Below the pieces are notes generated by a model, which was not told the DNA's origin, ran no database searches, and was given only the letters and a program-made list of their open reading frames with translations. From Morella rubra (taxonomy: Eukaryota > Streptophyta > Magnoliopsida > Fagales > Myricaceae): a stretch of DNA of 64,000 bases. The DNA lies in contig CM025855.1 in assembly GCA_003952965.2 (NCBI GenBank), forward strand, positions 8,384,441 to 8,448,440. The letters run 5' to 3'. Each line of letters begins with the position of its first letter. The stretch's first letter is position 1. The position numbers were made by a program, and so were the translations under genes. This document shows positions 10,579-24,463 of this stretch, one piece after another.

Positions 10579-11461
10579 ATAGTCACTATCCTCAATAAGA
10601 AAACCCTTAGGCTTGTTATCCAGGAACTTGTTCAGAAATACTGTAATGAAAGGAACATAGGAGCTTTCCACGTATTTGACCAAAGTAGGATCGTCCAGTT
10701 CCTATAGAACCTATCACTAAAATACTTTTAGAGGGGGATAGGGCTAAGCGGAGCGAAAGGGGTTTTCCATGAGATGGGAAATGAAAACTATTAGCCCCAC
10801 ACGAGGTTTGTGAATAAGTGATTGTCTGATAATGAGCAAGGAATATCCGTCTTTCTGCTAAACAGGATGTATTGAACTCATAATTCATTAGATACTTTTT
10901 ATGAATGTCAACTAAGTATCGTAAGTAAATTGCTCCCAGTTGTTTAATCATTTGATAACCAGAGTCATTCTTTGATAAATGATCACTATGAGTCAGACTC
11001 AATAGAATTTGATCAATCCTTTTTTCTGTCGTTAAGGTGGAGAACTGAATAAAAAATTCTCTATCTTTATCATCAATCGAATCATTGTTCGAGACCCAAG
11101 ATTCTATTTTATCATCAATTCAATCACCATTCATGTTTTTTCTTTTTCTTCTCAATAAATAGATCTCTTTATTTGTATGACTTAGATGTCTCGTATTTTC
11201 TCAAAAAACGATTCGATTGATGGATTGAGTATGATATTTATAAGATCGATGAGATTGATATTCAAATATTTCTTCTTAAATCGTATTAATTTGACCCCAC
11301 AAGCGGGATCACCACCCCCATAGCATTTTGCCGCTAGAAACATAACCCCGTTTGATCGTTGCATTCATCCAAAGTCCTAGCTGTCCCAATGTGCCGTCGG
11401 GTGCCATTAACTCTTTCAGATCTTTTTCGTTTGATTTCTGCCGAGTAACGAATAAAAGGTG
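10579..11461 (-). pseudogene. ycf2: Nuclear-inserted plastid DNA (NUPT): fragment of ycf2
   Basis: Read on the minus strand in several frames, this stretch gives successive segments of the plastid Ycf2 protein in collinear order. These are LLFVTRQKSNEKDLKEL, then [19 protein letters not shown], then a segment with [20 protein letters not shown], then [18 protein letters not shown], then GSIGTGRS, then [20 protein letters not shown]. In plastids Ycf2 is a large essential AAA-type protein of the import motor. Here the sequence is frame-broken in several places, lies in AT-rich nuclear DNA next to transposons, and lacks the rest of the gene, so it is a non-functional organelle-to-nucleus transfer. 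The boundaries are those of recognisable similarity; the true insert could be somewhat longer. Confidence 0.9.
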
Positions 11462-11483
11462 AATAAATTTAAGTGGAGACTTA

Positions 11484-11674
11484 AGGGGTGTTTGTTTGCC
11501 TAATTTTTTGGGGCCCAAAATTTCACCACACTAAACACATTTTATAGATTTCAATAAACTTTATATTTTTACACATACATTTCACACTTTTCACAAACTC
11601 TAATAAACTTCAACATTTAAAAAATTCTTAAAATTTTAAAAATATTCTTTAAAATTTGGATAAACAAACGCACC
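11484..11674. mobile_element. Miniature inverted-repeat element, PIF/Harbinger (Tourist)-like
   Basis: The left end AGGGGTGTTTGTTTGCC matches the reverse complement of the right end (GGTGCGTTTGTTTATCC) imperfectly. TTA triplets flank both ends (11481-11483, 11675-11677), as expected for Harbinger-type TWA target duplications. The interior is AT-rich and non-coding. It sits about 20 bp from the edge of the plastid insert. Confidence 0.55.
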
Positions 11675-14423
11675 TTAGCCGCTGAGGGTCAAATCTCGTA
11701 GAAAGTATACGCATGAGTAGCAGCAGCTGGGTCATATTCAGTTGCCCGACATGCAAAACTGTTTCAATCTCACGAGTGAATTCAGAGCCTTTAACACTGA
11801 CTGCACTGGGAATGTCTGAAAACCAATGCAGTGACCGTTGAAAAAACAGTAAAAGTTACCCAATAATTCTGGCTTTGACTCTCTCCCGCACCATAGCTTG
11901 CGAAGCCAAGATCATCAGCGATTGTGCTTTGACTTGGCTTCCTAAGTGCTCTAGAAGATTCAAGGACCACGTGGCCGCAAATAAATTTACCCTTTTAATT
12001 AATTAATGGACTAAACCTTTTCTTTTCTTTTCTTTGTGAATCCTTTAAAAGATTTTTTTTTCCTTTTTTGTTATGGGTGAATAAAAGGTATTGAAAGCAA
12101 AGGGCAAGTGGGGTTTTAATTAAGTATGGTATCCGTTTGAAAGTAAAGTTGCCTTTTTCCTTTAATATTTTTTAAACCCCATGAAAAGGCACAAGTAGGT
12201 CTCAAATGGGATGTGATGTGATCTCCAAAGATCAGTGAGGTGGGGGGTTGATCAGTCACATAAAGGAGTCCCAACCTGACACAAGCGGGCAAGTTTCAAG
12301 TGGGTAATAGATAATTTTCATGTCATTTTCGTCGGTAATTAACATAATATGAGGTTCATCCTTGTATTCCAAATAATTTCTCATATCTGATAAACTATTT
12401 GTACTGAAAACAATGTGACAGGGTCCAATACGACGTGTAGGGTAATACTGGCATGGTGCTTCCTTTCATTCACTCGCTTATCTACTGGTCTGCAAATCAT
12501 AAATTAATGCCCCCTACCGAGTTGACAGATCCTGAGGGATCGCTGCTGTTTTCTTGCAAAGATTTGCCTGCTCAGGGTGAAAAAAAAAAAGACAGAGAGA
12601 GAGATCTGGCCCCTTTCTGCATTTTTTATTTGGGCATGAGAAATGTCGACCCTTGTAAATTGACTCGGTTGTGTTTGTGCCCACCCTAGGCCTGGCTTGG
12701 ATTTCTTTTGTTTTTGCACTTAAAATTATTTAACAATTTTCAGAAGGGTTGTCTTCCAAAGTCTTTCTAAAAGATGGACGGGCAGTACTCAGCTCCTTTA
12801 TGGCATGTGATAACTCCAACCCTTCAAACACATTATCTATACAAAAATAACAAAATGGAAGAGTTAATATGTGTAGTTTATTCATATGGGTGTTTCATTG
12901 AAACGACGAGTCAATTTCTTTAGTGGAAAACCATTAAATAGTGGATTATACTTCCACTATAAGCACATACGCATGCTGGGAGGGGATCAACTTTTGCCTT
13001 TCACGAACAGTAAAGCTTTTGGCCTTCTCATAGATCACAAACAGCAAGAGACTCGCCAACTTTCGGAGAATCCCATTTGAATCACTTTGCTTCATGTTCA
13101 TTGAGAAAGAACCCTTTTCCAAAGTAGCTTACTGGTCTCATATGAGCATGAAGGCAACGCCTTACTTGGACTTCCTCTACATAAGCAGCACATTAATGGG
13201 TTTGATAATATGGATAGGGACTGTGAGAGACTGTGAATTGCACAAGTTTATTGGTAACCCAATACAGAGGTGGAAAGAGTGTACGTAATGTAAGTCTTTC
13301 CTCTTCAGAACTACTCCATTGTGTCCTCTGGATTCGAATCCAAGAGAACAGCTAAGTTGACCAGCTAGTGTAGATTTTCTTGCAAATTAAAATGGTTGGG
13401 TAGTCAAGTTAAAATCCTAGAAGTTTAACTGGTGAGGTTAGCCACTAGCCAGTACATTGAGCCACTAAAACAGGTTAAAGACCTTCATATTACCAAATAC
13501 CCTTTTGGCTAAATGGAAGTGTCAGACTAGAACATTATGCAACACAAACATCCTAATCGATGGGTTTTCCCAAAAAATAGGAAAGAAAAAAACTGGGGGG
13601 GAAGGATTTAATGATTCACTTCACAAACCGGTGGGGGATTGATATCTTCCACAAAGAGCATAATAAAAGTGAACCTTTTCGAGAAAGTGAATAGCATAAC
13701 AAACTTGACATAAGTGAGCCTTTTTCCACTTCCTTAAGATTGTGCTTTTCTGACATGAAAGAGGATTCTGCAACAGTAGTGTGCTATGGAAACGTAATGG
13801 TTCAATCAACTTTGGATTGACGCAGCCACGAATGTTTCTCAGCAGAGTACAAGATGGTAGCCTGTATTTATGCAAAATAGCAAAAGCACATTCCTATTTT
13901 TCCCAAATCATCAGTCATACCAGTAGCAGCAAAGCTGGCTCACTGGGCTGGGGAGGGAGGGGATAATTTACACTCTGCTGCAGAAACTGCGTTTCCAGAG
14001 AGGCTTCTGCCCATTCATAGCTTGTCGCTTTACTCTGTTTATCATGCTTCATATGATCAAAGCTAGTTGGCTCTTGAACATCACCCAATCATTCATCAAA
14101 ATAAGTACACCACTAAGCTGTACGTACATTTTAATTTAAATAGACATTAACCTTTTGATTCACCCTCAAAATTACAAGATTCCACCCAAAAAACGAAACA
14201 GAAAGGCCTAAGAAAAATTCCTAAAAAAAGGCAAAAGAGGAAAAAGGATTAGAACAGAAGAAAAGACGGGGGCAGACAAACAGGGGGAGTGGTGGGTCTT
14301 AGTCCGTGTCAGGGGTACTCTACCCAGCTCAGCAAAACACATTGACAGCAGCCCCGTCCACTAAGGCATGGTGGGTGTGGGGCTGAAATCGCGGATGAGT
14401 TTGACCGAACTCGATGAGTTGAC
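11675..14423. other. Intergenic DNA and DELLA 3' flank
   Basis: No gene recognised. A few short ORFs on both strands (for example 12453-12689 and 13621-13875) show no family motif, no splice pattern and no start context worth calling. The last 150 bp or so before 14424 should include the 3' UTR of the DELLA gene. Confidence 0.4.
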
Positions 14424-16301
14424 TCAGTGGGCTACAGTAGCTATTCCGGCTAGCTGCCATGCCGAGGTGGCAATGAGTGGGCGAGTGTGCCAACCCAGCA
14501 TCAGACACCCATTGTTCTCTTCCACTCTGTACCCTTCCCCGCCGGCGAACAAAGCCAGCAACATGCTCGCTTGCTTAAAGGCGTTTGATCCGAGATGAAC
14601 TGGCGCGAACCCTGCCGAGCCCAGCCGACCCCGCCACTGAGTCGTCGTCTCGTGCCGTTCGATCCGGTCCACCCCTTCACACGCCACTACGTTGCATATC
14701 TGCTTCCCCAAGTACACCTCGGACATCACCTTGTCCTGATTACTCACCGCTCCCTCCAGTGAGTCGAACATGGTGGAGTAGTAGTGCAACGATTCCGTGA
14801 ACCGGTCCAAGAAAACGGATCCATTGTGGTTCGCTTCCTGCTCAACCACGGTGACGATCTCCGGCTTCATTTGCTTCACCACCGATAGCACTTTCTCGAT
14901 CGCTCCGGGACGAGCCAGCAACTTGTGCAACTCGAACACCGAGTTTACCGCGACGGACTCAACCTCACTGGGCCTGAGTTCGAGCATGGAGGCGTCGAGA
15001 TCGGCCAGGCTGTTGGCGACGAACCCTCTGTATTCAAACTCAACGTGGATTGTCTCAGCCAACTGGGCCAGCTTCCAGCCGACTTCCTGGAGATGATCCA
15101 AATTGTCCGCGGCGGGAGGGCCAATACCCGTCAAGCGAAAAGCGGGAGGGCCGCCTGGGCGGAGAGCCAGGGCTTGCATTAGGGCCGGCCACTGCATCCC
15201 TTGGTTCATGGAGAAGTCGATGACGTGGACCCGCTTTTTGCCCTCGAAGGCTTCGAGGATAGCTTGGTTGGCAGTGAAGTGAGCGAATTTGAGGTAGGGA
15301 CAGCTCTCGTAGAAGTGCATCTGGAGGATGTCGGAGAGCGAGTGGTCGAGAGGGTTCTGGGGGTACAGCCCGTAGATTCGTCGAGCCAGGGCTTCCGCGA
15401 AGTACGTGGCGACCTTTCGCATCGCGCCGGCTTGGGACACGGCTAAGAATCCGATCTGCTTGACAAGGGCTTCGGCGAGGCTGAGGTTCCTCTGTTGTAC
15501 GGCCTCGGCGCAGGCCATCAAACCGTGGACGAGCCGAATTCCGTTCTCTTGCGAGTCGATGAGGACGACTGGGCGAGTCGACTCGGAGGGAAGAGAAAAA
15601 CCGCCGCCTATACAAGAAGAACCTGAGAGTAATACATCTGGGTTTGACCCGGAGACTGATGAGGGTTTATACCGCTTGGCATCTCTGGAGGATGGAGATT
15701 CGATCTGGTGGGTTCGGCTTTGGTTTTTGGTTTGGCCTTCGAGTTCGGGTTGGCTATACATGGCCTTTCCGGGAATAGCTTTGAGATCGTAATCGGAAGA
15801 AGAGGAATCGTCGAAGACTCGGGCGGTATTGTTATTAGTTTGCTGATCGAAATCGATGGAGGTGATGGTGGATGATTCAGCCGGAGCAAGAAATGAATCG
15901 TCAAAAGGGGCGGGTGGGGCTCCGGCCGCAGCTGCGGACGGCAACATGGGATCGAAACCATCGGGAGCTAGCGGATTGAGCTCGGAGAGCATGCTTTGAA
16001 GCCACGTGGATAAATCGGAAGGATTGTAATGGACGGTCTCGGATGCGAGCTGGGAGAGACCATCTCCCTGAGCATTACCCATCAAATCCTCGAGCAGTTC
16101 CAGCTTCTGGGCAACCTCGGCCATGTCCGATGACCGCACCTGGTAACCCAAAACAGCCAAGAGCTCGTCCATGCCACCGTCTTGTTGCTGGACCTCGTCT
16201 TCCCAACACATCTTGGCTTTACCAGCAGTACTGGAGCTGGCAGTGGCAGTCATAGAAGAGTCAGCCAGAGACTGGAGATTAGGATCCAGCTCTCTTTTCA
16301 T
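14424..16301 (-). CDS. GAI: DELLA protein (GRAS-family gibberellin repressor)
   Basis: Nuclear transcriptional regulator of 625 residues that restrains gibberellin responses. When GID1 binds gibberellin it docks on the DELLA domain and the protein is degraded through the SLY1/GID2 F-box. The N terminus has the DELLA motif (45-49, in [14 protein letters not shown]), LELLEDLM, and TVHYNP (89-94). A Ser/Thr/Asn-rich linker (about 110-240) includes a basic DAKRYK patch. The GRAS domain (about 244-625) has leucine-heptad regions around VHVIDF (358-363), the PFYRE-type segment near ICNVVACEG, and a C-terminal SAW motif (613-615). It is intronless and of normal family length. I start at MKRELDPN, the usual beginning of GAI/RGA proteins, and not at the in-frame ATG 87 bp upstream, whose extra residues translate the (GA)n-rich 5' leader. 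All motifs needed for gibberellin-dependent turnover are present, so it should be gibberellin-sensitive. Confidence 0.97.
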   Translation of the reverse strand: MKRELDPNLQSLADSSMTATASSSTAGKAKMCWEDEVQQQDGGMDELLAVLGYQVRSSDMAEVAQKLELLEDLMGNAQGDGLSQLASETVHYNPSDLSTWLQSMLSELNPLAPDGFDPMLPSAAAAGAPPAPFDDSFLAPAESSTITSIDFDQQTNNNTARVFDDSSSSDYDLKAIPGKAMYSQPELEGQTKNQSRTHQIESPSSRDAKRYKPSSVSGSNPDVLLSGSSCIGGGFSLPSESTRPVVLIDSQENGIRLVHGLMACAEAVQQRNLSLAEALVKQIGFLAVSQAGAMRKVATYFAEALARRIYGLYPQNPLDHSLSDILQMHFYESCPYLKFAHFTANQAILEAFEGKKRVHVIDFSMNQGMQWPALMQALALRPGGPPAFRLTGIGPPAADNLDHLQEVGWKLAQLAETIHVEFEYRGFVANSLADLDASMLELRPSEVESVAVNSVFELHKLLARPGAIEKVLSVVKQMKPEIVTVVEQEANHNGSVFLDRFTESLHYYSTMFDSLEGAVSNQDKVMSEVYLGKQICNVVACEGVDRIERHETTTQWRGRLGSAGFAPVHLGSNAFKQASMLLALFAGGEGYRVEENNGCLMLGWHTRPLIATSAWQLAGIATVAH

Positions 16302-19300
16302 GGCTTCCTTCTTCACCTTTTTTTCCTCTCTCTCTCTCTCTCTTTGCCTTGGCAAGCGGTGGGTGGTGCTCTCTGCTCGGAAACCCAAGGAGGGGCGTGG
16401 GGGTTGAGGGAGGCTATGAATGCGTGAAGAATCTGGGCATTGGGGATTGGGGGCTCTGCTTGGTTTTTCACTCCTACTACCACTTCTTCGTCAGAGAGAA
16501 AAAAATAATAGCAATATTAAAAGAAGAATAAAGATAAATATGAAAAAAACGCTCGTGATGGGGGCGCGAGCTCCAATGATCCCTCCAGGCTAACATCAAC
16601 TAGTACTGCAGCTCCAGCAGATAAGAAGGAAAATATTTTAAATTTCCTTTTTAAAAAAAAAATTTATATATTGGTTTTTTTTTTTTTTTCTTAATTTGTA
16701 GGGGTTAAAAAGTTACCTGGGGCAGGAAGGCGGCCTCAAATGTTTGCCAAGACTTTCATTCAATTCTTTAGTGCTACTTTTTGCTGCACATGATTTAGGT
16801 TTTTTCCTCTTTTTTTTTTGAGCTAGGGCTCCTGAGTTATTTATACTAAAAGATAGTTAAAGCTGGGGGTGTTTGAGTTACTAGGTTTGCTAGAAAGAAG
16901 TAGCACTCTAAAGGTAAAGGATGCAATGTCTCTCATAATTACACCCATTAATTATGTTTTTTGTGAGCTCCCTTCTGATTTAGCAATGGGCCATGCCTTC
17001 TTTAGTCTAACAATGTCCTCCCCTCCCCGTTTTATCCCGAAACCTACAAAAATAGTACAGCTTCAGTAGCAATTAAAGCTTAATTGTAGCTTTAGGAATG
17101 ATGGCGCTCCAGAATGTAGGCTACTGAGACATTTTTACAGCTCAAAAGTCAATCCAATTTACTGCTTTGTGTGTTTTTCCTTTTGGGGTCTAGTTTTTAG
17201 CTGCCAGGTAAGAAACGCAGAGTTTTGGTTCCGTGGGGTTCATGAGTTTGACAAGATTTGCAACCCCAATAGAGGTCAACATTCAATGTGCCGCTGCCTA
17301 ATACCCATAGATTCTAAAATATCTAGAAAAAACCAATAAGAGAATCCTTAGCTGAGCAGTAACGAACAATGTTTGGAACTTTGGATGCGAAATCTGTGTC
17401 GCAGGTTATTTTAATGTCAGGTTTATCATCCAACTACTCACATTTTTCACCTAAAATTGCAGAAACTAACATATATTCATCCAACACTTTTACGACTCTC
17501 GTTTAAGTGGATTACAATATTCACATAATGAAAATATAATCTAAAACTTATGTGCCTAACTCACACAAACACAAATAAGCATAACCATTGGAGTAGATCC
17601 GTAATGAGAAACTACTTAACTCTTCCACCTTATTTACTAATTAGTAAACCCTCCAACATCTATAGAACTTTTTGAATATTAAAAAAGTGAAAAAGTAAAC
17701 CCAGCATGTAAGAGATATTTTTAAAATTTTCTATAGAAATTTATTCAAAATTTATGTTTGGTAGCGAGAACTTTTTACATGAAATTTTTTGTGGAAAATT
17801 TTCATATGCTAAGCATGTCCTTTAAGTGGATTACCCATGTCGATGGGCTGTTAATGCAAGAGAAATATGGACCAGTTGATGCAAAAAGGAGAAATATTGT
17901 TAAAGCTTGAGATTAATTACTCCCCACCCACTGTCTGCAACCAATAACACGTTATCATGCTCTGTATCCTTATGAAGCAAAAAAGAGATCATGAAAAGCA
18001 TTTTGTTAGAAATGATAATCGAACCAATTGAAAAAGGTTGATTAATTAATGAGGAAAAGCAGGTACAGAGAATCCGCATGTTCCTAACAATGTATAAATT
18101 AGTACCCAAAAAGTCTGTGTTGACCCTTTTGGAGTCAGCTACGTTCAAAGCATTTTATTGGGGGCTTAATCCTCTCCACTCCTTTTACTCTCCGATATTT
18201 TTCACCTTCAGAATAATATAATATAGTTCTATTATTCTTCCTACATAGACTTTTCTTCTGTTTTTTTTTTACACAATTTTGGGTTTTAAAAATAAAGAAA
18301 GAAAGAAAATATACTAGAAAGGGTTAAAATATTTGAGTTTCAAGTTTTACCGATTCAGTAAAAATATTCCGTATATTAATTATTAGAGCAATTAGCTCTT
18401 TATATATATATATACTCAAACTATAAACATTACATACAATCGCCCTCCAAAAGAGAGAGACAAGTATCAACTAAGTGGTATTTAATTGACAAACAGCTAT
18501 AAAATAATCTCTTTCTTTCTCATTAAATCATTTATTTTTATCAAAATAAACATAAAAAAATCACTCAAATTATCACTTTCTTCACTTTTCATCAATTTAT
18601 ATATACTAAATTTTTTTAACACTTAAAATTTAAGCAGCCAAACCTCACCTAAGAATATCTCTAGATAAAAGGTAGCCGCCATGAAAAAAAGTGGAAGCCT
18701 ACAGTGCAATAAAATTCAGATGCAAAGTTAGTTGGATATGAGAAACAAGAGCTTCAATTGACTAGTCCAATTGGGCAAGAACGAGATGAGTCACACCAAT
18801 TTTGATCGCTCCCAACACGGTCATTAAAAGCACCCACGAGAGGAGTAAGTTGCAAAGTCCAAATATATAGGGAGGAATAAAAACAATCATGACATACAAC
18901 AACCCCGTAGGTATCAGGTGTGAGACCACATCAAAATTAAATTTCAAAAACAGAAAAGAGAATATGGTAACCAAAACATATGTGCCTAAGAAGGATGTAC
19001 ATAAAGCAGTCAAACTGTAGAATGTGTCCTATATATAAAGACAAGTCTAACAAGAGCAACGGCCTGGAGAAATACGTACATGACCCACTTCATTATTACA
19101 GTCACACATTAGAATGCACAAATTTAGTTGCCAGAAATATTTAAAGGAACATATAAGATGTTCGATTAATATGTTTTGTAAGAATTTTTTGTGTTTTAAG
19201 AATTTTTAGTAATATTAATTTTTTAATATTTATATTATTATTATTTTTAAATAATGTTAAAAAATATATTCGATTAGTATATTCTTAAAATTTTAAAAAA

Positions 19301-22300
19301 ATTTAGAATATTAAAAAACCGAAGAATATCTAAACCAACTTCAACCGATCTGTCTCCAATAGAGTGACAAGGAGCAACAACGGCCAAAACTGGCGCACAG
19401 TACTTGCCTTTCTAAGATGCGGGTAGCAGTACGGCAGTACCACTGGCACAGGGGCACTAGCGCGTCTGAAGGAGAGCCCGTGAGGCCAGCTCTACCTTTC
19501 ATACTTTTATGATTATTTTACATGTCAGGTCAGCCATACAAGAGGGAAAACAAATTGACCAAAACGTCCCTGCCGTCCATCCGTCAAAGTTCAAACCAGC
19601 CCTGCAGCTCTTCTTTTTTCGAAATAATTTTAAAATTTATAAAATTAATTCTTATTTAAAATTCTGAAGAATTTTAAAACTTTATAAACTAATTTGATAA
19701 TTTAAAAATTTAGAGATTTCATTTAATTTTTATGCAAATCATATATGGACGAATTTTATATTTATTCTTAATATTTATTGATAATTTAAGATTCAATTTG
19801 TTAGGATCAGTAGTGTTTGAGACACTAATTCAAGAGTACAAAATATATTTTTTAAAATCTTTTTTGAATATATAATATATATATACACTTGAATTACTGT
19901 AACATTTTTTTTAAAATTTTAATAACTTTTTCACCGATCACGACATTTTTTTTTTTTTTTATCGTCAGAATATTAAAAATGTTTTAAAACAGGGAGTGTT
20001 TCAGGGTGGGGGTCCTCCTATTGAAATGACGCCCTGTGGCAACGAGTCCATCTGTCTCTTACGCCACGGACACACCGAGAAACAGGGAAAAAGGCTCAAC
20101 AGAAACTGACACACACACGCACACCGCAACGCAGCGCAGTACTGCAATCTGCACCATCACCGTGTCCCTGAATCCCTCGCCCAAGTCACCCTTCCGAGTC
20201 CCGAGTTGCTGAGTTCTGAGACTAGTAGGCCTGATCCCCTTCCTTCCCCACTCCTCGAGAGTCCAGTACAAGCAGCACTAGCTGTACTGGGGTCCAGTTC
20301 CACGCCACCATGTGATCCCGACACGTGTTACAGATTCTACCCCCCCTTCCCTCCGTGGTGCGGTCTTAAACCCACTTTGAACTTTGAAGGCCGTTGTTGG
20401 AGGGGGCCCTGTCTTTGTTTGTGCTATTTTTAGCATGCAAAGCGTTGCTCAGTACCGCCACCTGTTCTGCTCTATCCCCGTTTCAGGAAAAAAGTAGCCT
20501 TATCCTATGCATTAGGAGGACGACTTGGCGATTCCCTGTCAAAAGACAGTCTGGATCATATTACAGGGCCCCTAACAAGAAAAAATAAAAATAAAAAATT
20601 ATTTTTTTAGTATATTTGACTAAAAAAATTCCAATATATTTGGAAGTATATTCGAGTAAAAGTTCTGCGCGTAACATTTGTTTATTAATTAATGGGTAGC
20701 AAGTACCAACCACTTTCTATTTTTTAAATCAAGTATAATTAATATAGAATGATAAAAGACAAAACAATAATTACATTTTTAAAGAAGCAGAAAAGAGTAT
20801 AAAATAGCATAGACGTTTATATCACAACTTAAAATTCGATTAAGTACAAAGTGTAATTAGCTTATTTCACTGTGTAATCGATAGATCTAAAATATCAACA
20901 TGCTCAGATTTACAGCAGTAATTTATCATGACCTCCCCGGACAAACAAGACTACAGATATGCTTTTTCCCTTTCTTTTTCACACTTTTTACCCCTGCAAA
21001 AGCAATATAGCCCCTAAGGGACAGAGAAAAAAACAAAATTAGGTGCACACTTTTATCACCACCAAAATGAAAACTGAAAAGTGACCTAATTTTTGGTATA
21101 AGATGAACAAGTGTACGAGGTGAAAAGGAATCAAATCTTTTTCAATCCGCTACTCGAGTTGAATGGTCGAATTTGAAAAAAAAAAAATACAACATACATA
21201 TGTATCTAAAATGTTGTAGGATTCAAACTATTCTTATCTGATGATTAATTTAGACAATATTAAATATTTTTAAATTCATACATTACTGCAAGGACGAGCA
21301 ATTAGGTGCAGCAGATAAAGATATAATGGCTTTGCATGATTGCAGGTGAGTACGAGGAGTATGATGGCGGAGCAAACACCTGGTTTTTGCTTTTTACGTG
21401 CCACATCTGTTCCATCATCAAGGCATGTTATATCTCCACGACAACTAATTTGGAGACTATTTCCTGCAAAAGATTATTACGTGGAAGGCATTTACTTCGA
21501 TCGGTTTTTGGCCGCGGGACGAAGTAGTTCGTGAATGGACAATATTTATTGTCTACTCTCAAATTGTCATACAATTGCAATACGCACCATAAACTCCATT
21601 TGCAACGTCATATTGTATGTCTAAACTACAAATAAAAATAATCAACATATAGCCTTTTTTTTTTTTTTTTTTTGTTATTTATATCAAGGTTGGTTGGTAG
21701 TTTTAGATGCATATTATGTGGTAAAGCAAAAATTTTTTGAATAAAAATATTATAAATTTATAGAATTGATTTATGCATGCAGGGATATTGCAACATTGAA
21801 ATGTTTCTACTTTTTGAAGGGACTGGTAATTCATGCATATAATTAGGAGTGTGTACGTCATTGTTTAACATGACCAGGAGATCCACTAACTAAATCCAAT
21901 GTATAGTTAGTAGTATTCATGGTGGGTTAAATAACATGAATCCATTAACCGGCCAATGCAATGTATGGTTAATTAGTAGGTTAATTGGTGATCTATTTTT
22001 AATTAGGAGAATATAATTAATTAATCCATCACTTAGGTTGTATCGTCCTCTTGGAAATGAGGAGAACAATCAGGGATTAGTTTAGTGCTAATTGACGTGA
22101 TATCATGAAGTGGTCCTTGCAAACGTGAGATATATATCTCTAACATGATGTCTCTCTCAAACAAATGTCCAAATTGGTTTGCAGAGGGATCTCTCTCCCT
22201 CTGCAAGAAGAATCTAAAAACTCTTTCTGCGTCACAAAACTATTTTCTAAAATATTCGGTGGGAGATCAGAGAGCTGGCGGTGGAGGCTCTTTTGAGATA

Positions 22301-22381
22301 TTCATCAACAAAGGCTAAGAAACAGCAACGTGTACTCCGCAGTGTCGTTTGGTTGGAAGAAATTTCTCCTCCTTCCTATAT
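16302..22381. other. DELLA upstream region and gene-poor AT-rich DNA
   Basis: The first 200 bp hold the DELLA 5' leader with a CT/GA run (about 16326-16343 on the plus strand). Beyond it I see AT-rich sequence with homopolymer runs. A GC-richer island at about 20.0-20.6 kb contains only unrecognised short ORFs. At 18762-19013 (minus) there is an 83-codon hydrophobic ORF with about four possible membrane spans but no ATG start; it could be a decayed membrane-protein fragment or chance. Confidence 0.4.
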
Positions 22382-22632
22382 CAGCAGTGGCGGAACCAGT
22401 ATTAATATTCAAGGGTGTCGAACTTTAAAGACGAAATGACCATCTTTATTGTAAGATTTCCAATATCTCGAAGCTTAATAGGGATTTTTCCAAATTAGCC
22501 CAGGCCTATGGGTATCGCCCTAGGCCATTTTCTATTTTTTTTTTTTTTAAAAAGTTACATGTAAATTTTTTTTTCCTAAGGGAGCAATGGGTGTCTGCCG
22601 CCACCCTTCGCACCCCTCTAGCTCCGCCCGTG
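22382..22632. mobile_element. hAT-like miniature element
   Basis: The ends are imperfect inverted repeats (AGTGGCGGAACCAG at the left; ACGGGCGGAGCTAG as reverse complement of the right). CCTATAT occurs directly outside both ends (22375-22381 and 22633-22639), giving a 7-8 bp target duplication typical of hAT elements. The 251-bp interior codes for nothing. Confidence 0.65.
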
Positions 22633-24218
22633 CCTATATGACTCGATTAATTTAATTTTCTTTGTAAATTAAAAATTAATTTATTGTTAATTTAGCTTAA
22701 ATTTGTCGATTTTTTCTTTTCTGATAATTTAAGCTACGCGCGCGTCCCTAGCTAGCAGCTTAATGACGCACTTGGTCTTTAATTCACTTTTTGGACGGCA
22801 ATTTCTAAATTTATACTTTCTAGATCATACTTTCTTGTACAGTGCCAGTTTTGAATATGTAAAAAAAACAAAAAAAAAATTACATTTCAAATTAATTGTT
22901 TCGTTTTCAAGAGTGCGACTAAAGATTATTTAAAAAATTTATAGGACGAATTTCGAGTTAGTGGTACCATTTTTTTCAGCCATGTGATTAACTTTAATTG
23001 GTTTTAAAAGTACCCTTGAACGTTGGCTACCCTGGCTACATTAGGGACAGTCTGACCCTCTCTTTCTTTCTTTCCCACTTAGGGTAGAGAAGGTAAGGGT
23101 GTCTAGGGGTTGCCATCATGGCCCCCATCCCCTCCAAAATGAAGAAAAAATTTTATTTGCTACCTTTGTTTTTTAATGATTTTATGGAGACATTTAATAA
23201 ACTAATGTATTCTAGTTTGACCCCTAAAAACAAAATTTTGTCTCTTCGCCCTTGTTTGGGACACATGCAAAATAAAAAAAAACACACCAATAGTTTTGTA
23301 AATTTGGAAGAAATTACCATTTGCATTATCAAACTACCATCGGTTTTGTAAATTGTACATTGAACTATCATTTTGATATGTTGCACTTTAAACTATCACC
23401 AATTTTATAGGTGCACTTCGTTTTACAATTTTAATAGTCAAGATTGTGTCATCGTGGCACATTTCTATTGATTCTAAGAGTGAGATCTTGAGGTACAAAA
23501 TGTATATTTATTAATAATTTATAGTGTAATGTATCCAGTTTCGTAATTTGAGGTATAAATTATAAAAAAGAAGTAATTATTAGATAGACGGAGAATTTAT
23601 CAAATATTTTAGGGTTGGGTCTTATCTAGTTTTTTTTTAGGTTGCGTGTAGGCTTTGCGGTCTACATGTATTGAAGAGACCAATGAATCAACTTTAAGTG
23701 CGTATCGGAATTTAATGGCATCTAATAATTTAATCAAGTCCTATATAATGTATAGAAATCTGTTTCCGATGTAGATGCATGATAGGTCCATATTTATAAA
23801 TTATAATTATAAATCACGATCACAGAGGATTATATAAATGTACGATTCTTTAAGGGAGTCTACAATTTCTATGAAGACTTGATCAGCCGGCTGTCAAGGA
23901 TATGGACAAAGTGGATGGCACAAATCTCTTGAGATTATTAATTTAAGATCTTTGATGTTCGTATTTATTTATTTAAACAATCACCATGTTATGTTAGGCA
24001 TAACGTTTATTAAATAAATAAAATCGACATAATCTTTGGCCTAACTAACAAGATTGAAGAATAACCAGCATGTGAGTTTGGTTGGTACCATTACTGCACT
24101 TCTTTTCTTTTATTTGTTTGCTGTGGATCAGCTTTTTAATTTATGGGATAAATATATTTTTTACCCTCTAATAAGGAGTTGTAACATTCAACAAAAGTAC
24201 TAGCCAATTCTTGGATCA

Positions 24219-24463
24219 GTATAAGAGTTTGGTTATTGTAATAGTGTTGAGCATGCTAAGCAACGGCTGAGATTAAAAGCTTCAAAATTTAAGGCCCAAA
24301 TCGCTCATATCAATTAAAATGTTTTGAATCTTTTAAATGATGTGTTTAACCACAACCATCGGATCTCCAGCTTTTAATCTCAGTTGTCGCTCAACATCCT
24401 CAGTACAATAGTGCTTAGCAAAGTAATCGAACTTGATTTGCATCAAAACTCTTATTATAAAAC
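24219..24463. mobile_element. Foldback/MITE-like element with long inverted repeats
   Basis: The left arm contains ATAAGAGTTTGGTTATTG and later GGCTGAGATTAAAAGCTT. The right arm contains their inverse (AGCTTTTAATCTCAGTTG, then a CAAAACTCTTAT end). The arms cover most of each half, leaving a short loop at about 24285-24370. It is non-coding and I could not assign a superfamily. Confidence 0.55.

Noticed and set aside
13330-13345. GGATTCGAATCC resembling a tRNA B box (also GTTCGAATCC near 26521)
   Set aside because: No A box at the right distance and no cloverleaf can be drawn around either site.
15055-15615. 186-codon minus-strand ORF and several plus-strand ORFs within the DELLA gene
   Set aside because: These are shadows of the GC-rich DELLA coding sequence; the real frame carries every family motif.
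16302-16388. In-frame 29-residue N-terminal extension of DELLA
   Set aside because: It encodes an Arg/Glu repeat from the (GA)n leader, and DELLA proteins normally begin at MKRE.
18762-19013. Hydrophobic minus-strand ORF with about four membrane-like spans
   Set aside because: It has no ATG near its start, no recognisable family and no neighbouring exons. It is mentioned only as a possible decayed fragment.
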